DNA of 20,365 nt. Origin: an uncultured Eubacterium sp. Lineage in GTDB: Bacteria; Bacillota; Clostridia; Lachnospirales; Lachnospiraceae. The notes beneath the pieces are model-generated. The model was not told the origin of the DNA. It ran no database searches and worked only from the letters and a program-made list of their open reading frames with translations. Below, one piece after another: positions 7,372-14,441 of this stretch. Location of the stretch: NCBI GenBank assembly GCA_910586445.1, contig CAJUHV010000071.1, positions 1 to 20,365 of the forward strand, given 5' to 3'. How positions within the stretch are numbered: the stretch's first letter is position 1; every line of letters starts with the position of its first letter. A program made the translations under genes and the position numbers.

Positions 7372-7797
7372 ATGAACCAGTTGAAAACTTTGAGGAAAGA
7401 GCGTAATATATCTCAGGCAGATATAGCTGATTTACTAGGCATTAAACCAGCAGCTGTCTCAAAATATGAAACTGGACGTGTTCCGCTCTCAGAAGAATCT
7501 ATAGAAAAATTATGCCGTATGTTGAATGTATCTGCCGATGAACTGCTGGGGCTTTCTACTCCTAAAGATGCAAAAGCAGAAGCCTCTATGCAGTCAAAAG
7601 TAATGGGGCAGATCTATCCGGCTTCTGTGACAATGGAGGATTACCTGTGCACACTCCTAAATACGATCGCAAAGCAAAAAAAACAAATGGATCAGACGGT
7701 ACGCAATCTGCATTCCTGCGGAATACCTACTTCTACAATAGCACGGGTTACTGCAATCCGTGAAGACGAAATTTTAAAGTTACTAGAGCGTGTTTGA
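7372..7797 (+). CDS. XRE-family helix-turn-helix transcriptional regulator
   Basis: This 141-residue DNA-binding protein has a Cro/C1-type HTH at residues 1-60: MNQLKTLRKERNISQADIAD, then LLGIKPAAVSKYETGRVPLS and IEKLCRMLNVSADELLGLS, with the recognition helix around KPAAVSKYETG. A linker is followed by a second helical region (about 84-141, MEDYLCTLLNTIAKQKKQMD) ending in a sequence that looks like a second small HTH (IPTSTIARVTAIREDEILKL). The start is supported by a good -10 and a ribosome binding site. The last codons (ERV and the stop) lie inside the terminal inverted repeat of a dispersed element, so the native C-terminus may have been replaced. Its targets are unknown; neighbouring flagellar or glycan genes are possible. 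Confidence 0.85.
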   Translation: MNQLKTLRKERNISQADIADLLGIKPAAVSKYETGRVPLSEESIEKLCRMLNVSADELLGLSTPKDAKAEASMQSKVMGQIYPASVTMEDYLCTLLNTIAKQKKQMDQTVRNLHSCGIPTSTIARVTAIREDEILKLLERV

Positions 7798-7964
7798 ACA
7801 ATGCTTTCTGCGAGATGTGCTTCACACTTGGTACCCAACGGGCATGATATGGAGAATTTATCCCAAATTTATGAGGCATAGCGGGCTATGTTGATTAAAT
7901 TTGGGATGAATTATCCGCTAAGTGGGGAGTGCAGATCGCGGGAATGATTGTTCAAACACGCTTT
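7785..7964. mobile_element. MITE-like palindromic dispersed repeat, copy 1
   Basis: Terminal 16-bp perfect inverted repeats AGCGTGTTTGAACAAT (7787-7802) and ATTGTTCAAACACGCT (7947-7962) bound a segment of about 176 bp with no coding capacity. A second inner inverted repeat, AATTTATCCCAAATTTA against TAAATTTGGGATGAATT (one mismatch, a G-U in RNA), means the whole unit can fold into one long hairpin. Related sequence occurs near 7966, 12782 and 20312 in this window. No transposase is present, so it resembles a non-autonomous MITE or a large REP-type element. Confidence 0.75.
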
Positions 7965-7965
7965 G

Positions 7966-8040
7966 GAGCGTGTCTGAAAAATGCTTTCTGTCAAATGTAC
8001 CCACAGGGCATGATCTGGATAATACATTCCCAATTTATGA
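7966..8040. repeat. Dispersed repeat, partial copy 2 in tandem
   Basis: GAGCGTGTCTGAAAAATGCT starts immediately after copy 1 and continues to the ATTCCCAATTTATGA motif. It is similar to copy 1 but lacks the GTGCTTCACACTT block and the right arm. It fills the space between the XRE gene and the convergent glycosyltransferase. Confidence 0.65.
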
Positions 8041-8064
8041 CGTCTTAAAATACTTTATAAAATC

Positions 8065-9246
8065 TTATATATCTCCCTTTAGAATCTCCATCATCTGTGA
8101 CATGCGCTGCTTATAGCTATGAAGCTGTTTTACCTTTTCATAGCCATTTTGGGCAATCTGACGCCTCAGGTCTTCGTGTTCTAAATAATAAGCAGCTTTT
8201 TTAACCAGATCATGCCTGCTTTCAAAAACCACAAGATCTTTATTTAATTCAAAATAAACTTCTAGCTCTGACTGGTAATTTGTCATTAAAAATCCGCCGG
8301 CCCCCAGCACATCCCATACGCGCAGCGGTATGCCGGTTTTAATGTTTGGTATCGTAAAATTAAGGTTTATCCGGCTGCCATAAAATACTTTCGGCATCTG
8401 TGTCCAGTAATCGACAGACCCCCGGTAATCCACTTTAACAAGATTATGCGTATTACTATTCGTATAAATTGAAACCGGATATTTTTTCACCAATTCCAAC
8501 AGGCAGCTGATCCTCGTCTCCTTTGCTACCTTGAACCCCAGAACGGTCGTTGCAAAAATCAGCCTTAGATCTGAAAATGACCGTTCCGTCTTTTCCAGCC
8601 GGTAATGCCGCTGCAGCTGAATACAGATATCGTCTGTCAAAAGCGGCTCCAAAATATTTCCTCCGCTGATATTCATCTGTGCCTCCATTGCACAGTCAAA
8701 ATACCCCTGCAGGTACGCCGGCAGCGTCGGTATCAGCCTGTCATATTCATTCCTCTCGTATAGGCTTCCAACAAAAGAAATTGTATTTTGATATAACTTT
8801 AAATCGTCCGCATTTTTAATAATATGATCAATTCGGTCTGCGTCCACTGCCAGTGGAAGATGCCAGATATGCTGTATTCCCATCTGCTTAAAGAATAAAT
8901 AGCCTGCCTTATCAAATAAAAATATATAATTACATTCATTGTATACGGATTCATGATACATACTGATCAGCGGGCTGTCGCATGACCATGACACATAAGG
9001 TATGCCAAACTGCTCACATGTATCCGATACGACTCCAAAATAATTAATTGTAAATACAAAATCGTACGGCCTGCTATGTAAAACCTTTGTCAGACGCTCT
9101 GAAAACCCTGCATCCTCATCATACGACGGAAGATGCTGTTCGATAAGATCGACTTCAAATCCCATAGTTAAAAACGTCTGATGGACATCCAGATAGTTAT
9201 ACGCCCGCCACTTATAGATTAATATTCTTTTATTTTCAAATTTCAT
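8065..9246 (-). CDS. CgeB/DUF3880-type glycosyltransferase (set A)
   Basis: This 393-residue GT-B-fold enzyme has no signal peptide or membrane segment. The N-terminal half carries the DUF3880-like PYVSWSCDSP (83-92) and YNECNYIFLFDK (102-113). The C-terminal half is a Glyco_trans_1_2 domain, with ISFVGSLYE (156-164), GIPLRVWDVLGAGGFLMTNY (305-324) and a terminal IAQNGYEKV motif. I take the ATG at 9246 because AAGGAG lies 7 bases upstream; an ATG at 9270 lies upstream of that site. The gene follows the 9337-10512 glycosyltransferase by 90 bases on the same strand, so the two probably form an operon. It is closely related to the product of 13139-14296. The sugar donor and acceptor are unknown; flagellar glycan is inferred from context. 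Confidence 0.82.
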   Translation of the reverse strand: MKFENKRILIYKWRAYNYLDVHQTFLTMGFEVDLIEQHLPSYDEDAGFSERLTKVLHSRPYDFVFTINYFGVVSDTCEQFGIPYVSWSCDSPLISMYHESVYNECNYIFLFDKAGYLFFKQMGIQHIWHLPLAVDADRIDHIIKNADDLKLYQNTISFVGSLYERNEYDRLIPTLPAYLQGYFDCAMEAQMNISGGNILEPLLTDDICIQLQRHYRLEKTERSFSDLRLIFATTVLGFKVAKETRISCLLELVKKYPVSIYTNSNTHNLVKVDYRGSVDYWTQMPKVFYGSRINLNFTIPNIKTGIPLRVWDVLGAGGFLMTNYQSELEVYFELNKDLVVFESRHDLVKKAAYYLEHEDLRRQIAQNGYEKVKQLHSYKQRMSQMMEILKGDI

Positions 9247-9336
9247 CTCTCTGCTCCTTCCCCATAACATTAATAATACAAGCCGTCTCCAAATTACGGC
9301 AGTCTGTATTCCGCCCGCTGCCCCGCAGGAATAAAA

Positions 9337-10512
9337 TTACTGTTTCATTACGGGTGCCATAAGCTCTTCCAGACGGTTTTTCCACATATGATGCTCTAAT
9401 GCAGACTGATATCCACAATCAGCCATACACTGCGCCTCGTCTGTATTCTCTAACAGATATCTGACACGCCTTGACATTTCATTTAAGTTTTTTAAGGAAA
9501 ACAGCTGCAGCTGGCTACCGCTTGTAAAATGCTCCTGCATGTACTGCGATGTATCGCTGACCACTGCCGCGCCTGCAAGCATTCCATTAAAAATACGGTC
9601 ATGTGCTCCCCGTTTAAACCACGTCATTGTATTCAGCACAATTTTACTCTGATTCATAAGTGCCAGAATCTGGACAGGCGGCAGCTCTCCGCCGTAAACG
9701 ATGTTCTCATGCTCCCATTCGCACCTGTCCCACCCTGCGCCGAAAATCGTAACCGTAATGCCGGATTCCGCCAGCGTACGAACGGCCTGTTCCCGATAAA
9801 AGGATACTGCAAAAGAATCCAAAAAACGCAGCTCCGATATTATTCCGCCCAATTCTATATTATTATATTTAAAATTAATATCTTTTAAGCATTGTTCTAT
9901 TACATATTCTGTCGTAAGCTCCGGCTCTTGTATCAAACGTTCCAGTGCACGATGGACCAGCTCGAATGCGTCAAATTCCTTGATTTTTCCAAGATCAGGC
10001 ACCAGCCCTTCCGCCGCATAGCGGGCAAGGCCCCCTGCATACAGCACATCAATTTTTCGTTCTGCGATCGGCACCTTTGGCGTAAAATCCGCCAGCTCAA
10101 TTCCTGCATGAGGAAAAAACTTTACCTGACGGATGTTTGGAAAAAATCTTTCTGCATACTGCACATGATTTTCATCCATACAAAGTAGGATCATCTGCTC
10201 CGGCGCATGGTCCAATGCTTTTTTATAATGGAAGGGATGATCCATCATAATATTATAAAAAGGAATCTGGAATTGGTCCCAGATATTCTGCTCCTGTTCA
10301 AACTCTAAATGCATACCGATATTATTCATAGAAATTACTGCCGTCACCTTCTCCAGCAAAAACGCTTTCAGGCGCACCATTTCATCTTCCATATGACATG
10401 CATCCAAAACAAGGCATTCCGCTCCCTGCTGCATATAAATCCTTACAAATTCATCTGTGTATAAATCCAGGGTCGCAATAAGTCCCCGGAAAAAAATATA
10501 TCTTTTTTTCAT
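9337..10512 (-). CDS. CgeB/DUF3880-type glycosyltransferase (set B)
   Basis: This 391-residue protein begins MKKRYIFFRGLIATLDLYTD. It contains FYNIMMDHPFHY (85-96), CMDENHVQYAERFFPN (111-126) and FFPHAG (132-137), corresponding to the DUF3880 region. It then has KIDVLYAGGL, GAGWDRCEW and GAHDRIFNGMLAGAAVVSD, the last being the nucleotide-sugar-binding Glyco_trans_1_2 end. AGGAG lies just upstream of the ATG. It shares the NIMxDHP and HxxxGAHDRI-type motifs, at matching positions, with the 14442-15623 product, so the two are paralogues. A vegetative-type promoter is seen at 10704-10732 with a leader of about 185 bases. A cytoplasmic glycosyltransferase is clear; the substrate is not. Confidence 0.8.
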   Translation of the reverse strand: MKKRYIFFRGLIATLDLYTDEFVRIYMQQGAECLVLDACHMEDEMVRLKAFLLEKVTAVISMNNIGMHLEFEQEQNIWDQFQIPFYNIMMDHPFHYKKALDHAPEQMILLCMDENHVQYAERFFPNIRQVKFFPHAGIELADFTPKVPIAERKIDVLYAGGLARYAAEGLVPDLGKIKEFDAFELVHRALERLIQEPELTTEYVIEQCLKDINFKYNNIELGGIISELRFLDSFAVSFYREQAVRTLAESGITVTIFGAGWDRCEWEHENIVYGGELPPVQILALMNQSKIVLNTMTWFKRGAHDRIFNGMLAGAAVVSDTSQYMQEHFTSGSQLQLFSLKNLNEMSRRVRYLLENTDEAQCMADCGYQSALEHHMWKNRLEELMAPVMKQ

Positions 10513-10568
10513 AGAAATCTCCTATTAAGTGTGGTTTTGCTCAAATATATTCTGCCTTACCTGTTCGC

Positions 10569-10596
10569 CAAATTTCAGCCTGATTTTATCCGATAC
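10569..10596 (+). promoter_or_regulatory. Weak sigma-28-like motif upstream of the flagellin-like gene
   Basis: CAAA (10569-10572), 17 bases, CCGATAC (10590-10596). The spacing is the same as at the FliD-like gene, but each box has one mismatch. It reads toward the flagellin-like gene but lies about 290 bases from its ATG, inside the leader of the divergent glycosyltransferase. Confidence 0.3.
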
Positions 10597-10703
10597 TGTT
10601 CTTGTCGCGTATAAATACTAAGAAACCATTCTCGTGAATGATATTTTTATGTATGCTCTTTATCAACACCCCCTCTCGTTTATGCTTCTTTCATTACAAC
10701 CTG

Positions 10704-10732
10704 ATTTTAATATTAATGCCTTAATATTTCAA
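10704..10732 (-). promoter_or_regulatory. Probable sigma-A promoter of the 10512-8065 glycosyltransferase pair
   Basis: The minus strand has TTGAAA (10732-10727), a 17-base spacer and TAAAAT (10709-10704). It would give a leader of about 185 bases before the ATG at 10512. No regulatory RNA motif was recognised in that leader. Confidence 0.5.
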
Positions 10733-10799
10733 ACAAGTACCAGCAATTATCTTCAATCTAAATCTTTTAAAATAAACAGATTTTATTGTTAATATGTAT

Positions 10800-10828
10800 T
10801 TGACAAACGAATTTATTCGCACTATAGT
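10800..10828 (+). promoter_or_regulatory. Sigma-A promoter of the flagellin-like gene, with palindromes
   Basis: TTGACA (10800-10805), 17 bases, TATAGT (10823-10828). Three perfect palindromes run through it: CGAATTTATTCG in the spacer (10808-10819), CTATAGTATTACTATAG over the -10 and start site (10822-10838), and AGGAAAGTTTCCT at the start of the transcript (10837-10849). The middle one is well placed for a repressor; the last could be a 5'-end stabilising hairpin. Confidence 0.7.
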
Positions 10829-10885
10829 ATTACTATAGGAAAGTTTCCTGATTTTTCTAAATACAGCCGAAAGGAGGATTTTAAT

Positions 10886-11662
10886 ATGAGCGGTATTTCA
10901 GGAATCAATAGTGCTTCATCCTATTCTGTATATGGGCAGATCGCCAGCGGCAATCGGCTGCCATCTGCTGCTGATGGTGCTGCAGAGCTTGCCATTTCAG
11001 AAAAACATAAGACACAGGAAACCGGCTACAATGCGGGCTCCAATAATTTACAGTCTGGAAAAGACCTGTTAAATATTTCAGATGCAGCATTAGGCGGTAT
11101 ATCAGATTATCTGCAGCGCATACGTGAACTGGCACTTCAGGCTTCGAATACAGCGATTGTATCAGATTCTGACCGTCGCAACATTCAGGCTGAAGTAGAT
11201 CAGATGAAAAAAGGAATCCAGGACATTGCTACACAGACACAGTATAATACAAAAAATCTGCTTGACGGCAGCTACAGTAATGGATTCCAGATTGCAGCTG
11301 ACGGCAACGGAAATTCGATCACCATCAACAATCAGTCAAATTCTACATTAAAGGCACTCGGCATCGAAGACTTTGATGTTACAAAGAATTTTGACCTGCG
11401 TAAGATCGATAAAGCTTTAAGCATGGTCAACAGCAACCGCAGCCAGGGCGGCGCACAGTCAAACCGTCTGGATTATGCACTGGGCTATAACTCTTATGCT
11501 TCATTCAGTGCCTCTTCAGCTCACAGCAGACTTGCAGATACAAATTATCCGCAGTCTATCTCTGAAATGAAAAAAGAGCAGCTGCTTCAGACCTACTCCA
11601 TGATGATGCAGAAAAAGAAGATGGAAGAAGAAAATCGTAAAATGCAGAATTTCTGGATCTAA
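10886..11662 (+). CDS. Short flagellin-like protein with atypical ends
   Basis: This 258-residue flagellin homologue lacks a central variable domain. The D1-type N-terminal core is clear: ASGNRLPSAADGAAELAISE (20-39), then GISDYLQRIRELALQASN (71-88), which includes the LQRxRELA segment recognised by TLR5 in other flagellins, and RRNIQAEVDQM. The C-terminal core has GGAQSNRLDYAL (188-199) and SRLAD. The ends are unusual. The usual D0 opening before the SSG motif is shortened to MSGISGINSASSYSVYGQ, and the final hydrophobic heptads and LLG/LL terminus are replaced by a Met/Lys/Glu stretch MQKKKMEEENRKMQNFWI. AAAGGAGG precedes the ATG. It could be a minor filament subunit or a flagellin-derived protein. 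It is surrounded by glycosyltransferases, which suggests it is a glycosylation substrate. Confidence 0.85.
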   Translation: MSGISGINSASSYSVYGQIASGNRLPSAADGAAELAISEKHKTQETGYNAGSNNLQSGKDLLNISDAALGGISDYLQRIRELALQASNTAIVSDSDRRNIQAEVDQMKKGIQDIATQTQYNTKNLLDGSYSNGFQIAADGNGNSITINNQSNSTLKALGIEDFDVTKNFDLRKIDKALSMVNSNRSQGGAQSNRLDYALGYNSYASFSASSAHSRLADTNYPQSISEMKKEQLLQTYSMMMQKKKMEEENRKMQNFWI

Positions 11663-11679
11663 AATCTGACTTTTACTTA

Positions 11680-11720
11680 GGCGCTGCACATTAGGTCATA
11701 CCTATGTGCAGCGTCTTTAT
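11680..11720 (+). terminator. Terminator between convergent flagellin-like and GT2 genes
   Basis: GGCGCTGCACATTAGGT pairs with ACCTATGTGCAGCGTC (one bulge), and TCTTTATTTATTTT follows. The long GC-containing stem with a T-rich tail serves the plus-strand flagellin-like gene. It lies just beyond the stop codon of the minus-strand glycosyltransferase. Confidence 0.85.
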
Positions 11721-12773
11721 TTATTTTACATTATACTGGTCAATACGCTCTTTGGCAGGTGCATAGCCTTTACATTTTGTATAATACTCGACAGCCTGTT
11801 CCTTTTTTCCCAGGCATTCATAAATCACTCCAATATTATAATTTGCAAGATAACTATTTACTCCTGTCATACGGCATTCTTTCTGCCCGGCCGCTTTTTG
11901 AAACTCACAGACTGCCTGTTCGAACCGCTCGTTGTTCATATAAATCAGTCCCATTAGAAACTGAAAATCCGCACGCCGTCCAAATTCATTGTAAATCCCT
12001 TCATAGGCCAGTGCCTCCGCTGCATGGCCGCTGTTTAACATAGCATATCCATAACAGTCCACTAAATCAATGACATACTCCAGATCAGGGTCTAAATCAA
12101 AAAAAAGCGCTTCGGAAAAATATTTACACGCAGACTCATAACTGCCTGACATATAATAGCTTTTTCCCAGCTGATACAAAATATAAGGGTCTTTTCCATT
12201 ATCTTTCAGCACTTCCTGCAGCAGGCGTATATTCCTCTGCGCTTTTTCCTGCCTCGCTGCCTCTGTCAGCAGATACCCGGAATGATCCGCCACAATCGAC
12301 GTTATATATGTCTCATACCCCTGTCCATCCGAAGCAGTGATCTGTTCATGTATTTTCCCTGTATAATAATAATATCTGCGGTCAAACAGACGGTTAATAT
12401 ACTCCCTGCTTTCACGCTGCTCTCCATTCTGGCAGATCTGATTCACCCGCTCAATACGCCCGACCCCCTTTGGAAATCTTTTGATCTGTCCTGACAGCTC
12501 GTCCATATTTATGCTGCGCACATATTCGTCACTGTCAATCACCAGTACCATGTCGTTTTTTGCTTTCGATACGGCATAATTTTTTGCCTTGGCAAAATCA
12601 TTGCACCACTCAAATTTATATACCGTTTCCGTATACTGACCAGCCATTTCCAACGTCCCATCTGTAGAACCAGTGTCAACAACAACCAATTCAACCGGAT
12701 ATCCTTTCAGCTGATCAAGGCACCTTTTCAATGCTTCTTTTTCATTTTTGGTAATTATACATATTGATATCAT
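11721..12773 (-). CDS. GT2 glycosyltransferase with C-terminal TPR repeats (SunS-like)
   Basis: The 350-residue protein has a GT-A domain at residues 1-170: MISICIITKNEKEALKRCLD, nucleotide-sugar motif VVVDTGSTDGT (30-40), FAKAKNYA (60-67), DxD-type metal site IDSDEY (79-84) and GKIHEQI (139-145). The order and motifs match the GT2 family with TPR tails that includes SunS, a peptide S-glycosyltransferase, and many enzymes beside flagellin genes. From about 190 on, helix pairs such as PYILYQLGKSYYMSGSYESA and SYLANYNIGVIYECLGKKEQ are TPR repeats for protein-substrate binding. It is convergent with the flagellin-like gene, so priming sugar transfer onto that protein is a reasonable inference. 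Its AAAGGA ribosome binding site lies in dispersed-repeat sequence. Confidence 0.88.
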   Translation of the reverse strand: MISICIITKNEKEALKRCLDQLKGYPVELVVVDTGSTDGTLEMAGQYTETVYKFEWCNDFAKAKNYAVSKAKNDMVLVIDSDEYVRSINMDELSGQIKRFPKGVGRIERVNQICQNGEQRESREYINRLFDRRYYYYTGKIHEQITASDGQGYETYITSIVADHSGYLLTEAARQEKAQRNIRLLQEVLKDNGKDPYILYQLGKSYYMSGSYESACKYFSEALFFDLDPDLEYVIDLVDCYGYAMLNSGHAAEALAYEGIYNEFGRRADFQFLMGLIYMNNERFEQAVCEFQKAAGQKECRMTGVNSYLANYNIGVIYECLGKKEQAVEYYTKCKGYAPAKERIDQYNVK

Positions 12774-12781
12774 AAGATTCC

Positions 12782-12893
12782 TTTCGCGGGATACGCTTCA
12801 CACTTGGCAGAAAATTCATCCCAAAATGAATCAACGCATCCCATTATATCATGTCCTGCGTATGTCCCATAAAATTGGGATAACATGCTCTAA
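12782..12893. repeat. Dispersed repeat, diverged copy 3
   Basis: TTTCGCGGGATACGCTTCAC and then ACTTGG matches the TTTCTGCGAGATGTGCTTCACACTTGG block of copy 1. It continues with ATTCATCCCAAAAT and the opposing ATAAAATTGGGATAA arm, giving the same ATCCCAA/TTGGGAT hairpin. The outer TIRs are not recognisable. It abuts the start of the GT2 gene and supplies the AAAGG of its ribosome binding site. Confidence 0.6.
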
Positions 12894-13047
12894 TAGTTCT
12901 CTTGAAAATAAAAACTATAAAACGGAAAACCCAAAATTTGTCCAAAATACAGCCACTGCTGCATATTCTTTCATAAAAATTACAGCCCGGTCTTTTCTTG
13001 ACTACCATTATGAGTTATAATAAAAAATACTTTAAATGATTCCAACA

Positions 13048-13092
13048 GCAGCTGAGACAGTCCGTCTCAATAGATCGATCCGTTTCAGCTGC
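13048..13092 (+). promoter_or_regulatory. Nested alternative hairpins before glycosyltransferase 13139
   Basis: GCAGCTGAGAC (13048-13058) can pair with GTTTCAGCTGC (13082-13092, one G-U). Alternatively its GAGAC end pairs with GTCTC (13064-13068). The structure lies 47 bases upstream of the ATG, so it is in the leader if transcription starts upstream. The two folds are mutually exclusive. No T-tract follows. Confidence 0.35.
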
Positions 13093-13138
13093 GGATAAAA
13101 CTAGTACATTTAATCTGATCTAAGAGGATGTTTTAATA

Positions 13139-14296
13139 ATGAATATACTATACTTTTCCTGGGGTGAAAACTCCAAAGATGACCTTGCGCATACGCTGCT
13201 GTCACTCGGACATTCCGTGTGCACCATACGTGCTGCTGTCCACAATTACTTTGAAAATCCTTCGCTGTCAGCTATTTTAGAGAAGGAGCTTAGCAAAAAA
13301 AATTACAATTTTATTTTCAGCTTTGATTACATTCCATTTCTTTCCACGGCGGCTGATACGCATCAGATCAAATATGTATCCTGGATATATGACCGTCCGC
13401 ACTGGACGCTTTATTCTCCTACAATCAGAAACGAGTGCAACTATATTTTTCTGTTTGACAAAGAAATGGTTTCGGCAGTCTGTGAACTAGGTGCAAAGCA
13501 CGCCTTCCATCTGCCATTAGCCTGCAACATAACCCGTTATTCCCGGTTATTAGATTTGAACAGACAGATAACGCCCGAAAACTATGAACATGACCTGTCT
13601 TTTGTAGGCAGCTTATATGAAAATAATTTGTTCCGGCAGATCAACTATCTCCCTGCTCCCCTGCAGGGCTACCTGGACGGAATTATTGCTGCCCAAAAAC
13701 AGCTCTGGGGGTACAGCCTGATCGGGGAGCTTTTGACACCGGATATCGTTTGTGAGCTTCAGAAATACATTAAGCTGGAGTCCAATCCCGCATGCCCGGT
13801 TCCTGCCCACGATGTGTTCCAAAACATGATTTTGTCCAAAATAACTTCCGATGAACGCATTAGTTATCTGAATGCACTGGCACAGTATTTCCATGTAACG
13901 CTCTATACCGGATCAAATGAAAGGCTCTGCCCCACAGCCAGCTATCAGGGTACCATTTCCTATACGGATCAAATGCCCGCCGTATTTCATAAATCTAAAA
14001 TTAACTTAAATATTACCCTGCGCTCCATTGCCTCTGGAATACCGCTGCGCGCAATAGATATCATCGGCTGCGGAGGCTTTCTGCTGACAAACTATCAGCC
14101 GGAGCTGGCTGAATATCTGGAGCCGGACCACGATTTTGTCTATTTCGAAAGCTTGGATGACCTGCTGCAGAAGGCAGACTATTATCTTTCACATGACGAT
14201 GAACGCGAACAGATCACGCGAAACGGCTATGAAAAAGTGCAGGCACTGTTTTCGTATGAAACACAGGTGCAGAAAATGCTGCAGCTCTGCTCTTAG
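13139..14296 (+). CDS. CgeB/DUF3880-type glycosyltransferase (set A paralogue)
   Basis: This 385-residue GT-B enzyme begins MNILYFSWGENSKDDLAHTL. Shared landmarks with the 8065-9246 product include KYVSWIYDRPHW (78-89), RNECNYIFLFDKE (97-109), LSFVGSLYENN (153-163), LPAPLQGYLDG (171-181), GIPLRAIDIIGCGGFLLTNY (300-319) and ITRNGYEKV near the end. These cover both the DUF3880-like N-domain and the Glyco_trans_1_2 C-domain, so the two genes are a duplicated pair. AGAGG lies about 11 bases before the ATG, a rather long spacing. It converges on the next glycosyltransferase gene. Flagellar or surface glycan assembly is inferred from the surroundings. Confidence 0.8.
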   Translation: MNILYFSWGENSKDDLAHTLLSLGHSVCTIRAAVHNYFENPSLSAILEKELSKKNYNFIFSFDYIPFLSTAADTHQIKYVSWIYDRPHWTLYSPTIRNECNYIFLFDKEMVSAVCELGAKHAFHLPLACNITRYSRLLDLNRQITPENYEHDLSFVGSLYENNLFRQINYLPAPLQGYLDGIIAAQKQLWGYSLIGELLTPDIVCELQKYIKLESNPACPVPAHDVFQNMILSKITSDERISYLNALAQYFHVTLYTGSNERLCPTASYQGTISYTDQMPAVFHKSKINLNITLRSIASGIPLRAIDIIGCGGFLLTNYQPELAEYLEPDHDFVYFESLDDLLQKADYYLSHDDEREQITRNGYEKVQALFSYETQVQKMLQLCS

Positions 14297-14326
14297 CAAT
14301 GCGGACATACTGCTGTTTTGTTTTCT

Positions 14327-14427
14327 GATCGAAAAAATAACAGTTTTCACTGCAGTAACAAAATATTGGGGCGTCCTGCTTTATATACAGCTTTTTCGAT
14401 CCCAAATAAATTTTTCTACTGCAGTGA
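14327..14427. repeat. Interlocked inverted repeats between convergent glycosyltransferases
   Basis: GATCGAAAAA (14327-14336) matches TTTTTCGATC (14392-14401), and TCACTGCAGTA (14347-14357) matches TACTGCAGTGA (14417-14427). The order is a-b-a'-b', so the two pairs cannot nest. A local hairpin CTGTT...AACAG (14313-14344) followed by TTTTC may serve as a weak terminator for the upstream gene. Confidence 0.5.
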
Positions 14428-14441
14428 TTTCTTAATATATA

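Noticed and set aside
7785..8040. CRISPR array
   Set aside because: There are only two unequal, diverged units without regular spacers; the structure is a terminal-inverted-repeat element plus a partial copy.
7922..8116. 64-codon open frame downstream of the XRE regulator
   Set aside because: It runs through the palindromic repeat and into the end of the convergent glycosyltransferase; no start signal.
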